A stretch of 64,000 nt of DNA from Suipraeoptans intestinalis (GCF_009696485.1 NZ_VULY01000018.1:1103501-1167500); one strand, 5' to 3'. Shown: positions 28,809 through 37,885, counted from the stretch's first letter. Made by a program: numbers and translations. Notes: generated by a model from the sequence alone, not told the origin.

Positions 28809-29894
28809 CTATTTCTGTTTTTTGTAAAACGGAAGCGCCGTTACTTCTGCTTCCACTTTTCGTCCTCGCACTTCTACCTGGACAGCATCCCCCAGATCCA
28901 CGCTTCCCTCTTCTACCAGCGCCATGGCAATCGCGTATCCCAGGAAGGGGCAATGGGTGCCCGACGTTGTCTGCCCGATCTGTTTTCCATCCTTGGAAAC
29001 CTCCTGGTGCTCGCGGATGATCCCCCGTCCCGTCACTTTCAGTCCGATCCTTTTTCTCGCCGGCGGATTGGCTGACAGGGCTTCCTTCCCGATAAATGCT
29101 TCCTTGGACATTTTTACCGCAAATCCGAGGCCGGTCTCCAGCGGAGATACTCCGTCGTCCATTTCATGTCCGTAAAGAGGCATTGCCGCTTCCATCCGGA
29201 GCGTATCCCTGGCTCCCAGACCACAGGGAATCAGGCCTTCCTCTTTTCCCGCTTCCAGCAAAATATCCCACAGCCGTTTCGCTTCCTTGCTGTCCACATA
29301 GAGCTCTACACCGTCTTCGCCTGTGTAGCCTGTCTTGGATACGATACAAGGGATTCCCGCTACGTTCCCATCAAAGACTGCGTGATAATATTTCTTTGGA
29401 ACAGATTCCTCCTCGGTCAGCTTTTTCAGGATCTTCATAGCTTCCGGTCCCTGCAGCGCCAGCTGTGCATACGCATCCGACACGTCTGTAAATACTGCGT
29501 CGCCGAACTGGTGCTCTTTCATCCAGCGATAGTCCTTCTCCCGGTTGGCTGCATTTACTACAATAAAGTACTGCCCCTCATTTTTTTTATATACAATAAG
29601 ATCGTCTATTGTCCCTCCCTGCTCGTTACACATGGGACTGTATCTGGCCTGTCCGTCCGCCATATTTTCAAAGCTGTTGGTCAGAAGCATCTGCAGATTT
29701 GCCAGAGCGTCCTTCCCCTCGCAGAGGATCTCCCCCATGTGAGAGACGTCAAACAGTCCCGCCTGGGTACGTACCGCCATGTGCTCCTTGATCACTCCGG
29801 ATTCATACTGAACCGGCAGCAGGTATCCTGCAAACGGCACCATCTTCCCTCCTGCTTCTACATGCGCTTCATATAACGGTGTTTTCCGTTCCAT
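28809..29894 (-). CDS. gcvT: Aminomethyltransferase (glycine cleavage T protein)
   Basis: 361 residues from the ATG at 29894, which has AAGGAGGAG upstream. The open frame runs further into the riboswitch but that part is leader RNA. Blocks include MVPFAGYLLPVQY, GLFDVSHMGEI and TGYTGEDGVELYV. It releases ammonia and transfers C1 to THF to give methylene-THF. First gene of the operon; the leader before it is a glycine riboswitch with a terminator. Confidence 0.97.
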   Translation of the reverse strand: MERKTPLYEAHVEAGGKMVPFAGYLLPVQYESGVIKEHMAVRTQAGLFDVSHMGEILCEGKDALANLQMLLTNSFENMADGQARYSPMCNEQGGTIDDLIVYKKNEGQYFIVVNAANREKDYRWMKEHQFGDAVFTDVSDAYAQLALQGPEAMKILKKLTEEESVPKKYYHAVFDGNVAGIPCIVSKTGYTGEDGVELYVDSKEAKRLWDILLEAGKEEGLIPCGLGARDTLRMEAAMPLYGHEMDDGVSPLETGLGFAVKMSKEAFIGKEALSANPPARKRIGLKVTGRGIIREHQEVSKDGKQIGQTTSGTHCPFLGYAIAMALVEEGSVDLGDAVQVEVRGRKVEAEVTALPFYKKQK

Positions 29895-29940
29895 TGTAAC
29901 TCCTCCTTTCATCCTGGTGAAAACTCTGTCAAGCCGTATC

Positions 29941-30095
29941 AAAAAGGGAGCTTCGCATTCGGAATATCGAATGACAAACCTCCCCTGTCGTGTACTCTTC
30001 AGAGCATTGTCCGGATCAGAGCTTTTGCCTGAGAGTTTCAAATATCCTCTTGCCCCTTCGGCGTCCCGCACTCTATCGGAATCTCTCTCTGATCC
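29941..30095 (-). ncRNA. Glycine riboswitch with terminator platform
   Basis: On the minus strand the leader has a closing stem GGATCAGAG/CTCTGATCC (30087-30095 with 30013-30021). The glycine aptamer core CGCCGAAGGGGCAA and CTCTCAGGCAAAA lie between. After the aptamer a hairpin GGGAG..CATTCG / CGAATG..CTCCC (29946-29985) is followed by TTTTT (29941-29945), an intrinsic terminator. I see one full aptamer, so this looks like a singlet type. By analogy with known gcvT riboswitches, glycine should prevent termination and turn the operon on. Confidence 0.9.
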
Positions 30096-30125
30096 TTCAA
30101 CCAATTCTTTCTTGAATTTGACTAC

Positions 30126-30154
30126 ATTATACTGACAACACTTCTTCTTGTCAA
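30126..30154 (-). promoter_or_regulatory. Sigma-A promoter of the gcv-folate operon
   Basis: On the minus strand TTGACA (30149-30154) and TATAAT (30126-30131) are both perfect and are 17 bases apart. Transcription would start near 30119, about 25 bases before the riboswitch. Confidence 0.9.
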
Positions 30155-30216
30155 TATTGTATTTGTCTGTTTTTCACAAAAACTTTGTTATATTTTTCAT
30201 TATTTCGTTGCTGTTT

Positions 30217-30837
30217 TCACAATTCTTTGTGTTTTTCTCCTCCATGATAGGCCTTGATCCATTTTGAGAACATGGTATGGCTGACATTCAGCAAATCGGC
30301 TCCCTTTCTGAGACTGATCCTCCCTTCTTTCCATAAAGCCAGTACCTCTTGAAAATTGTCGGGCATCTGCCTTCTGGGCCGTCCGAATTTGATTCCCCGC
30401 TTCTTCGCCTCCACGATCCCCTCTCTCTGTCTTTGGCGGATGTTTTCTCTTTCTATCTGCGCCACATAAGACAGAATCTGAAGCACGATATCTGCCATAA
30501 ACTTTCCCGTCAGATCCTTTGCTTTGCTCCTTGTATCCAGAAGCGGAAAATCCAGTACAATGATTTCCGTCTTTTTTTCTTTTGTGATCCGATTCCATTC
30601 CTTTATGATCTCATCATAATTTCTCCCCAGCCTGTCGATGGACTTAATATACAGTTCGTCGCCTTCTTTTAGTTTTCTGATCATTCTTTTGTACTTCCTG
30701 CAATTAAAATCTTTCCCGCTGGCCTTATCAACGTAGATCCTGTCCTGTGCAATTCCTTCCTTTAATATGGCGCTCAGCTGCCTGTCAATGTTTTGTTCCC
30801 TGGTGGAAACTCTTGCGTATCCGTACTTCATGCTCAT
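30217..30837 (-). CDS. Small serine recombinase (resolvase/invertase type)
   Basis: 206 residues. The N-terminal catalytic domain starts KYGYARVSTREQNIDRQL, with the nucleophile serine in ARVST, and has YIKSIDRLGRNYDEII. The C-terminal end has GRPRRQMP followed by a helix-turn-helix (ISLRKGADLLNVSHTMFSKW). Start may be 30837 or the ATG at 30831, which has better spacing to GGGAG. These enzymes resolve or invert DNA between short sites. No transposase, plasmid or phage gene is next to it, so it is a stand-alone chromosomal copy or a remnant. It lies between the gcv promoter and a tRNA-Lys gene. Confidence 0.9.
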   Translation of the reverse strand: MSMKYGYARVSTREQNIDRQLSAILKEGIAQDRIYVDKASGKDFNCRKYKRMIRKLKEGDELYIKSIDRLGRNYDEIIKEWNRITKEKKTEIIVLDFPLLDTRSKAKDLTGKFMADIVLQILSYVAQIERENIRQRQREGIVEAKKRGIKFGRPRRQMPDNFQEVLALWKEGRISLRKGADLLNVSHTMFSKWIKAYHGGEKHKEL

Positions 30838-30980
30838 TCACTCCCATAAAATAAAGTCTGTACTGTTTAAAAGTTGCATACGACTATTTTATAGGGAAAA
30901 CCATGCAAATCCGCCATTTTCGGCACAAAAAAATCACCGTCCCCACAGCCTTCAAGTTCTGCAAAAACAGCGATTTATAC

Positions 30981-31053
30981 TGCGCGATCAGGGGCTCGAA
31001 CCCTGGACACCCTGATTAAGAGTCAGGTGCTCTACCAACTGAGCTAATCGCGC
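30981..31053 (-). tRNA. tRNA-Lys (anticodon CUU)
   Basis: 73 bases. Acceptor stem GCGCGAT/ATCGCGC, discriminator A, no encoded CCA. The anticodon loop CTCTTAA gives CUU. D-loop GCTCAGTTGGTAGAGC and T-loop GGTTCGAGCC are regular. Confidence 0.96.
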
Positions 31054-31311
31054 ATATCTTTATAGATTTCTTCAACGCAAGTGCTATTATACAATACTCA
31101 TATTGAAATTGCAATACTTTTTTAACGCTTTGTTAGCCTATCCGCCACATATTTTTCTTCTCTTTGCACCGCCTTTCCCACATACCTGCATGACCCTTCC
31201 ATCTACACCCCTATTTTCGCATATGTCGCTCCTTTTTTGTTTTCTTAACTTCTCTTAAGAAACTTTCCTTTTCTTTTAGAAAAGAAACATAGTTTGGACA
31301 CATTTGTTTCC

Positions 31312-31466
31312 TATAATAAACTCAGATAGTTGATACGACATCAACTATCTCCCCCTCACACAAATTGTCCATTGGACAACACACCCAGTGGAACAATTTA
31401 CTCTCATTCCTTTAGATAACTATAACGACAACGAAACCCGTTAGCCGAAAGGTTAACGGGTTTTCG
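31312..31466 (+). ncRNA. Possible small structured RNA in a gene-free stretch
   Basis: The 473 bases between tRNA-Lys and the wall protein gene have no plausible gene. On the plus strand there is TATAAT (31312-31317), then a perfect 10-bp hairpin GATAGTTGAT/ATCAACTATC (31325-31349), then TTGTCCA/TGGACAA, then a strong hairpin CGAAACCCGTTAGCC/GGTTAACGGGTTTTCG (31432-31466). That could be a small transcript with its own end. No good -35 is seen and I recognise no RNA family, so this is only a candidate. Confidence 0.22.
31432..31466. terminator. Hairpin downstream of the large wall protein gene
   Basis: A 15-bp stem with one mismatch and one wobble and a GAAA loop. It lies 60 bases beyond the stop of the wall protein gene on the minus strand and is the best terminator candidate for it, although the following T run is weak. 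Confidence 0.5.
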
Positions 31467-31526
31467 CTGTCTGCTTCTATTCTTTTTCGAGCTCTCACAG
31501 ATGCCTCCGAGAGAGCTCTTTCTGGT

Positions 31527-34500
31527 TTATCTCTTTTCCGTTCTCTTTTTTGCCACCTGCAGAATTCCACCTGCTGACAGGAGCAGTGCCAACGTATATC
31601 CCGCCAGCGATCCTGCGTCTGCGGTTTTTGGTGCTTTCTTCCTGCTTTCCTGCACGGTCTTCCCCTTTTTGCTTTCAGGTGTTCCGTTATCTCCAGGCGT
31701 TACATGATCCGGCTTCGGTGGTTCTTCCCGGATCTCGGTGTTCGTGATCACCGTTTCCGTCTCTTTTGTGTCATAGCTTACGGTATACTTGCGGTCATTT
31801 ATCACCAGCATGCCGTCCTTCTCTCCCACTTCCTGCACGGTGTATCGATTGGGCTCCTTTTGGTCGATCTTGTCTACCACCGGAAGATCCGTAAAGGTGT
31901 GACTCCAGTTTCCTGTTTCGTTTAGGGCCACGGCCTTCCCAAATGCCTCTCCATTTTTCAGAAGCTGCACAGTAATCTCTTTTGCCCCGGCAGTTCCTTT
32001 CCAGATCTTGGAAACCTTCATGGTGGTGGTTCCCGGGATCAATGTGCCCATATCGGTGTACTGCTTATTGGTTATCACAAAGCCATTGGCTTCGTCGCCG
32101 GTTACACGGACCTCATACTTTCTGCCGTCCAGCTGGATCCTTCCATCTTTTTCCTGCACTTCCCGCACGGAATAGGTGATGGGCTTTAAGGTATCTCCCT
32201 CTTTCTGTACCCCCGGAAGATTCTCAAAGGTATAGGTCCAGCCATCTGCCGCCGTCAGTTCTTTCATTCCATTTTCTACCTGGCTTTCTGTGCCATCCAC
32301 CGTCCGGTAAAGCTGCACATAGACGGCAGCCGCCGGTATGGTCTTTTCTCCTGCCCACTCTTTTGTGACTTTTATCTGCTTTTTAGGCATATAGGTATTG
32401 GTAATGACTACCTCCTTAGCGGAAGGCTGTGTCATCTTTACCGAATAGCTGTGTCCATTCAGGGTAATAATACCGTCTGCTTCCCCTACTTCTTTTATCT
32501 CATACACATTTCCCTGTGCCTGCTGGATGGTGTCTACCACCGGAAGCTGTTCAAAGGTATGTGTCCAGCCATTTTCCTCATTCAAGGCAACGGCGCTTCC
32601 TTCCGGCTCTCCGTTTTTATACAGCTGTACCTGTACCTCTGTCTCTGTCACTTCTCCGGCCCAGGTCTTGGACACCTTCAGCTGCGTCGTCCCCGGTGTC
32701 AGCACTCCCATGTCCGTATACTGTCGGTTGGAAATGGTAAATCCGTTCTCCTGGCTTCCGCTAATGGTTACCTGATACTTCTTTCCTTCCAACTGGACCG
32801 TCCCATTGTCCGTCATTCCTTTTTCTTTCACCGAGTAGACGATGGGCTTGGTTTGTCCGCCAGCTTCTTCTGTTACCGGCAAGTCTGCAAACACCTTTTT
32901 CCAGCCTCCGGCGGCCGTCAGCTCTTCTGTTTTTACCAGTGTCGGCTGTCCGCCTCCCACGCTCTTGTACAGCTCCGCTTCCACTTTTTCTGTTGGCTGG
33001 GTCGCACCGCCTTGCCATTCTTTTGTTACCTGCACATCTGTCAGCTGTGTGTTGGTAATCGTATAATACTTCGTCTGAGGCTCTTTCTCTGCCTCCGCCA
33101 TCGTATCATTTTCGTAGGCCACTGCGACTGCATAAGTATGATTTCCCAGTGTTACTTTTCCGTCTTTCGTTCCCTTTTCTTCAACAGTATACTTGTCAAA
33201 CAGCGGATTTCCTTCCTGATCTACCATTTTCAGATCCTGGAATTCCACGTAATCTACGGCTGAATCTTTTGGAAGGGTCTTCTCTATTTCTTTTTCTCCA
33301 CCTTTCAGAACAAAGGTCACATCCTCTTTATCAGAAGCGTTCCATGCCTTTTTTACCCGCACGGTGATCCGCCCCTGCTGATAGACAGCGTAGGTGTGAA
33401 GGGTATTCTTTTCTTCCACGCTCAGGATATCTGTGATCTGTGTGTTTGTATCCTTGTGCCAGGTGCCCGTAAAGGTAGCCTTTGCAAAGTCGTACTTCTC
33501 ACTGTCCTGCGGTGTTTTTTGTTCCTCATTATAGATTGGTTTCTCTTTCCATGCCCCTTTATACCATCCACGGAATCCATAGCTTTCATTTGCCACAGTA
33601 AGGGACGGGATCACCTCCGTTGCAGTCAACTCTGTCGCCGCCGCGTTGTTCAGGGATACCTTCGGCGCTCCGTCGCCGGATTTGTAAAAGGTGTACACCT
33701 GCTCCAGCTTCTGTCCTGCCGGGTCTGTATCTGCCGTTCCCCCTTCCATCGTCGCAGAGGAATGGTTGCTGTGGTAGATCATTTTGGCTCTCTGTCCCAG
33801 CACGATGGTGGAAGCCTCCGGATCATACACGTAGTCCCACAGCGCCGGGCTTGTATGATCCTCTACCGTTGCGATCTTACTTGCCTCTACCGTCCGGGAC
33901 ACATAATGAAGCTTTTTGGCGTCCTCCGGTGTCGGCGTGTAGCCCGCTGCGGTTCCCGCCGGCGTATAGGCTGCCTTCAGGTCTGCGTCCGTCACCCCTT
34001 TTCCTACCAGATAGCCTACGTATCGGTTGGCGGTTTCCGCAAAGTCCTCCTGAAACACCTGATCATTCGCTGCATTTGGCGCTTCGCTGATGGAAACATT
34101 GATCACGGAATTTCTGGGTCCGCTTAATAGGATGGCGGATGTCTTGTCAAACACCCTCACGTCGTTGCCGTCAAAGGAAGCGTCCGTTCCCACGATCACA
34201 TCCTGCTTGGCGTAGATATTGTCCCCGCTGTGTTCTGCCTTAAATTGATGGTTGCCGCTATTAAAAAAAGCATCTTTACTCTTTACGTTGTTCCCAAACA
34301 CAGCGCTGTGAACGTTCAGGTATCCGTCGTTCATCACTCCTGCCCCCATCTGGGTGGTGGTGTTGTTTTTTACCTGCGCATGGTTCTCGAACGTAAGATT
34401 TCCCTTATTGTAAACGGCCGCTCCATAGTTGGCGGTCATGTACTCGATCGTTCCGCCTGCTACTACCACGTTAGAGCCCGGAGCGATATAGAGTCCTGCG

Positions 34501-35918
34501 CCTGCCGATGCTGCATTATATGTATATGCATGGGCGTTCTGCAGGGTAGAATTCTCTATCCGAAGATCTACCGTTGTGTTTCCATATTCCTTGGTCGCTC
34601 CGTTTCTGTGTCCTACGGAGATGATTCCTCCCGTATGATCCACCATGAAATTTTTCAGAGTCGTCCCTTTGATATGTGCCTTTGCCGAAGCCCCGTTTTC
34701 AAATGCGATCGCTCCGCCGTACTTGGCTGATTTATATTTCCAGGCTGCATTCCAAGATGCTCCGTTTCCTGTCAGGCTGGAATCATACAGATTCAGTTCT
34801 CCGCCGCCCACCACATCGATAAATCCGCCTGCAAAGGCAACTTCGGGATATTTCGAGTCCTCTGCTGCTTTCTCCATGGTAAACGTTGTATTTGTCACCG
34901 TCAGGTAGGAGTTCTCCGACATGATGGCGCCGCCCGACGTTCCGAAGTATGTTGACGCTTCCGGCTTCGTAGGAAGCTGTCCTCCCACCAGCTTGAAGGT
35001 AGAATCTTTTATGACGTTATGATCCAGTTTCTGTCCGGACTTTTCAAATTTGATAGCGCCTCCGGTATCAAAGCCGCCCTTTACCACAAAGTCTACATTA
35101 TAAGCCCTTATGATACTGTTCGTTGCCTCGATGGCGCCGCCCTGGTATCCGCCTACGTTGGAGGCTGTAACATAATTGTGATTGCCATCAAAGATGGTCC
35201 GGTCTTCTGCCCCGTCGGAGTTGATGTACAGCAGAGAACCTCCTTCCAACTTGATGGCGCCGCCCTCTCCTGTAGTCCCTCTCTTTGTCTCCGTTGTCCC
35301 GCTGTAATTGTCGTAAAATGCTCCGCCTCTCATCGAAATGATCGATTTGCCTCCGCAGTAGATAGCTCCGCCATGGGCGGCGAGCGCCGGATCGTTGGGA
35401 TGCTCCACTGCAGGCGTCGCTTTTTTCGCATAATTGTCACGGAAAACCGTATCCAGCAGGGACAGCTTTCCTTCCTGCTCCAGATAGATAGCCCCGCCCT
35501 GATAGCTTTGTTTGTTGACTCCCGATTCATCCAGTTTTTTCTGGAAAGTGTCCGTCGAACCGTTTTTGACAGTCACCTGCTCCAGACTTACCTCTGCTCC
35601 CAGGATCTTAAGCAGCCGTCCTTTTTCCGCTCCGTCCAGCGTTCCGTTCCGGATAATCACCGACACATTCTCTCCCCGTATCTGGAACATCTCTTCTATG
35701 TTGTTTCCCAGCGTCAGGGTATGCCCCTTCAAATCGATCACCGTACTCCCACTCTCAAAAATGAGAGGCTGCGTAATAGTGATGTCTGTCGTAACTACGG
35801 GATTATTCCCCAATCCTGCCCGCAGTTCACTTTCACTGCTTACATTCCCTGCCTGCACCGCCTGTGCGGGAAGCAGGAGCAGAAGCAGCATCAACCCTAG
35901 TTGAAAACCTTTTTTCAT
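31527..35918 (-). CDS. Large cell-wall-anchored beta-helix / Cna_B surface protein
   Basis: 1463 residues. A signal peptide (MKKGFQLGLMLLLLLLPAQA) is followed to about residue 690 by repeats rich in GGAI, YGG and NTT, as in parallel beta-helix (pectate-lyase-like) adhesins. At least five Cna_B stalk repeats follow, from about 850 to 1400. Each has a lysine in VxKxW, a glutamate in YxVxE and an asparagine in ITN, the residues that form isopeptide bonds. The C-terminus has APKTADAG, a membrane segment and KKRTEKR. The sorting motif is therefore APKTA, not LPXTG. It has its own leader after the pilus operon terminator. Likely an adhesin or glycan-binding protein; the ligand is unknown. Confidence 0.88.
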   Translation of the reverse strand: MKKGFQLGLMLLLLLLPAQAVQAGNVSSESELRAGLGNNPVVTTDITITQPLIFESGSTVIDLKGHTLTLGNNIEEMFQIRGENVSVIIRNGTLDGAEKGRLLKILGAEVSLEQVTVKNGSTDTFQKKLDESGVNKQSYQGGAIYLEQEGKLSLLDTVFRDNYAKKATPAVEHPNDPALAAHGGAIYCGGKSIISMRGGAFYDNYSGTTETKRGTTGEGGAIKLEGGSLLYINSDGAEDRTIFDGNHNYVTASNVGGYQGGAIEATNSIIRAYNVDFVVKGGFDTGGAIKFEKSGQKLDHNVIKDSTFKLVGGQLPTKPEASTYFGTSGGAIMSENSYLTVTNTTFTMEKAAEDSKYPEVAFAGGFIDVVGGGELNLYDSSLTGNGASWNAAWKYKSAKYGGAIAFENGASAKAHIKGTTLKNFMVDHTGGIISVGHRNGATKEYGNTTVDLRIENSTLQNAHAYTYNAASAGAGLYIAPGSNVVVAGGTIEYMTANYGAAVYNKGNLTFENHAQVKNNTTTQMGAGVMNDGYLNVHSAVFGNNVKSKDAFFNSGNHQFKAEHSGDNIYAKQDVIVGTDASFDGNDVRVFDKTSAILLSGPRNSVINVSISEAPNAANDQVFQEDFAETANRYVGYLVGKGVTDADLKAAYTPAGTAAGYTPTPEDAKKLHYVSRTVEASKIATVEDHTSPALWDYVYDPEASTIVLGQRAKMIYHSNHSSATMEGGTADTDPAGQKLEQVYTFYKSGDGAPKVSLNNAAATELTATEVIPSLTVANESYGFRGWYKGAWKEKPIYNEEQKTPQDSEKYDFAKATFTGTWHKDTNTQITDILSVEEKNTLHTYAVYQQGRITVRVKKAWNASDKEDVTFVLKGGEKEIEKTLPKDSAVDYVEFQDLKMVDQEGNPLFDKYTVEEKGTKDGKVTLGNHTYAVAVAYENDTMAEAEKEPQTKYYTITNTQLTDVQVTKEWQGGATQPTEKVEAELYKSVGGGQPTLVKTEELTAAGGWKKVFADLPVTEEAGGQTKPIVYSVKEKGMTDNGTVQLEGKKYQVTISGSQENGFTISNRQYTDMGVLTPGTTQLKVSKTWAGEVTETEVQVQLYKNGEPEGSAVALNEENGWTHTFEQLPVVDTIQQAQGNVYEIKEVGEADGIITLNGHSYSVKMTQPSAKEVVITNTYMPKKQIKVTKEWAGEKTIPAAAVYVQLYRTVDGTESQVENGMKELTAADGWTYTFENLPGVQKEGDTLKPITYSVREVQEKDGRIQLDGRKYEVRVTGDEANGFVITNKQYTDMGTLIPGTTTMKVSKIWKGTAGAKEITVQLLKNGEAFGKAVALNETGNWSHTFTDLPVVDKIDQKEPNRYTVQEVGEKDGMLVINDRKYTVSYDTKETETVITNTEIREEPPKPDHVTPGDNGTPESKKGKTVQESRKKAPKTADAGSLAGYTLALLLSAGGILQVAKKRTEKR

Positions 35919-36143
35919 CCCCTAAATTCTCCTTTTTTTATTGTGATAATTCTCCGATCCTATTATATCTTATACTTCTCCAAAAGGCTATCTAATAAAT
36001 GGGTTTGTTTTTGATGTATTTTAATTAGTTTTTCTCTCAAACTATTTTTTCTGGATATTTTTTATTCTGTGCAAAAAAGCCAAAAAAAAGCAGAGAAACT
36101 CCGTCACAAAAAACTCACAAAGGGCTTACGAAGAAAGCAGCGC
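35919..36143 (-). promoter_or_regulatory. Leader and promoter region of the wall protein gene
   Basis: AT-rich DNA between the pilus operon terminator and the wall protein start. On the minus strand it holds a TATAAT about 55 bases before the start and AAGGAG before the ATG. No convincing -35 is seen at 17 bases. No other gene is apparent. Confidence 0.4.
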
Positions 36144-36207
36144 AAAAAGAGACGGACGATTTTCCGAAAGCTTCTGGTCTGCCGGGAAAAATATCCGTCT
36201 CTTTTTT
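36144..36207. terminator. Pilus operon terminator
   Basis: A perfect 12-bp stem, AAAAGAGACGGA with TCCGTCTCTTTT, has A and T runs on both sides. It lies 39 bases past the stop of the small pilin gene. Confidence 0.85.
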
Positions 36208-36245
36208 CTTATATTTTGTTTTTTCTTCCCTCGTTCGGTTCCTTC

Positions 36246-37004
36246 TTAGCCTTGCAGCCTCCGTCTCTTTTCCATGCGTTTCCTTAGGCACCATACCCCC
36301 GCCGCCAGGCTTCCTGTTCCGACCCAGATCCAACCGTCAGCTTTGTCTCCTGTTTTTGGCTGCCTCTTTCCTTTGGGCTTCTCCGGCTTAGGCGCCGGCG
36401 TTGTCTCTGTGACCTTGGGCTGCGTTACCACATCCATCTTCCACTGATTCTTTCCTGCTTCCTCCTGATACTCCGCCAGCGGAACCGACCACAGGCTGGC
36501 GCCCATCCGAACACGGTCTTCTCCCACGTCTACCGTCTGCTCCTGCACCGCCAGATACATGCCCGGCTTTAGCTGTCGGAACAAAACCTGTCCGGCTTCA
36601 TCGCTAATCCCTGCCTGCAACCCTGCCTGATTTTTCTGTGCGCTCCGTTCCAAACGCTTTGCCGCTTCTATGGATTCTTCCGTTGTCATACCGGCAAATA
36701 CTACCTGACTGTCTTGAAAAGAAGGCGTCAGGGAGTACACCGCACTTCCTCCTTCCACTGTCAGATCAGCCACCTGATACAGATGGATCCTGGCTCCCGG
36801 GATCGGCAGCGTTTGCCCCGTCCTGTCCTGATAATGCAACTGGATCCGAAGGGAACACTCTGCCCCTTGTTCCAGTGGTGGCACCCTGTCCTTTTCTCTT
36901 CCCTCTTCCGCCGTTCCTTGTATCTGGAACAGGGCGGCTCCTATACAGGCCGCCAGCATTGCATACCGGATTCGTTTTCTCCAGCAGGTTCTTTCTTTCC
37001 TCAT
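36246..37004 (-). CDS. Small LPXTG-type pilin subunit
   Basis: 252 residues. The N-terminus has a signal peptide (YAMLAACIGAALFQIQG). The middle carries a Cna_B-like fold with GARIHLYQVADL and LKPGMYLAVQE. A proline-rich spacer (TPAPKPEKPKGKR) leads to the sorting motif QPKTG, a membrane segment and a basic tail. It overlaps the sortase gene stop as ATGA. By size and position it is a minor or basal pilin that links the fibre to the wall; this is inferred from other sortase-built pili. Confidence 0.85.
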   Translation of the reverse strand: MRKERTCWRKRIRYAMLAACIGAALFQIQGTAEEGREKDRVPPLEQGAECSLRIQLHYQDRTGQTLPIPGARIHLYQVADLTVEGGSAVYSLTPSFQDSQVVFAGMTTEESIEAAKRLERSAQKNQAGLQAGISDEAGQVLFRQLKPGMYLAVQEQTVDVGEDRVRMGASLWSVPLAEYQEEAGKNQWKMDVVTQPKVTETTPAPKPEKPKGKRQPKTGDKADGWIWVGTGSLAAGVWCLRKRMEKRRRLQG

Positions 37005-37885
37005 GATCCCGTTTCCTTTCTGCTGTCACGGTGTTTTTTCCTTTTCCCCAGTCCCGCCGCCAGAAGCAGAAACACTCCCAACCCTCCGGCCAGCAGGAAC
37101 AGCTTTCTATCATGTAAAATCGACAGGGCTTCTTCTTTTTCTGGTTCTTTATAGGGAATCCGATGTCCCTGTACCAGTAATCGGTGTGTATTGATACTAT
37201 AAGGTGTACAGGTAAGAAGCGTTGCCCGATCTTCCTTCTCCTGTAATTTTAAGGCCTCGGTTTCTTCCGGCAGGACTACCTGAATCTGATCCACCTGATA
37301 AGCCAGTACCCGATCCAGGGTATGGATATAAAAAACATCCTTCTTTTTCATCTGATCCAGATCGGTAAACAGCTTGGCGCTGGGCAGTCCCCGGTGCGCC
37401 GATAATACCGTATGACTTCCCTTTCCTCCCACCGGAAGACTGGTTCCGCGGATATGCCCGCAGCCCTGATCCAGCGCCTCCTTTCCTGTGCCATGATAGA
37501 TGGCCAGACGCAGGTTGATTTTAGGGATGACCAGATATCCCATCACCCCGTTTTTCAGAGGATCCAGAAGTTCATCGTAAGGGTGGCTTTTAATGTATTC
37601 TTCCGTGTCTTTTTCAAAGACATCGTAGACTACATTCTGCTTGTGCTGTCGATTGTATTCCACCGCCTCCTGCCAGCTGTCTTCCAAGACCCGCCTTGGC
37701 TGCGCCTCTATTTTCCGGGAATAGGTATCGATCAGTCTGCTATTTCTGTAGCGGTTCCACTGGTCGCTGATGACCGGATAGGTAAGGATTCCCAGTCCGA
37801 CGAGAAATAGCAGCAGGATTCCCGCTTCCACCACACCAAACCGTTTTCTTTTCCCTCCCGGATCATCTTTTCTTTTTTTCATCAT
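37001..37885 (-). CDS. Class C sortase, second copy
   Basis: 294 residues. N-terminal membrane segment near 18-38, catalytic His164 in LSAHRGLPSAKLF, Cys226 in LLTCTPYS, Arg235 in NTHRLLVQGHR, and a C-terminal membrane segment with basic tail. This layout is that of pilus-polymerising class C sortases. It is a paralogue of the sortase gene just before it; the two share most motif residues. The start overlaps the previous stop (ATGATGA), so start is at 37885 or 37882. It probably adds a specific subunit, such as the small pilin encoded next. Confidence 0.93.
   Translation of the reverse strand: MMKKRKDDPGGKRKRFGVVEAGILLLFLVGLGILTYPVISDQWNRYRNSRLIDTYSRKIEAQPRRVLEDSWQEAVEYNRQHKQNVVYDVFEKDTEEYIKSHPYDELLDPLKNGVMGYLVIPKINLRLAIYHGTGKEALDQGCGHIRGTSLPVGGKGSHTVLSAHRGLPSAKLFTDLDQMKKKDVFYIHTLDRVLAYQVDQIQVVLPEETEALKLQEKEDRATLLTCTPYSINTHRLLVQGHRIPYKEPEKEEALSILHDRKLFLLAGGLGVFLLLAAGLGKRKKHRDSRKETGS

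Noticed and set aside
30217..31053. Integrative element inserted at tRNA-Lys
   Set aside because: The recombinase is a small resolvase/invertase type, the tRNA is intact, and I found no direct repeat of its 3' end nearby.
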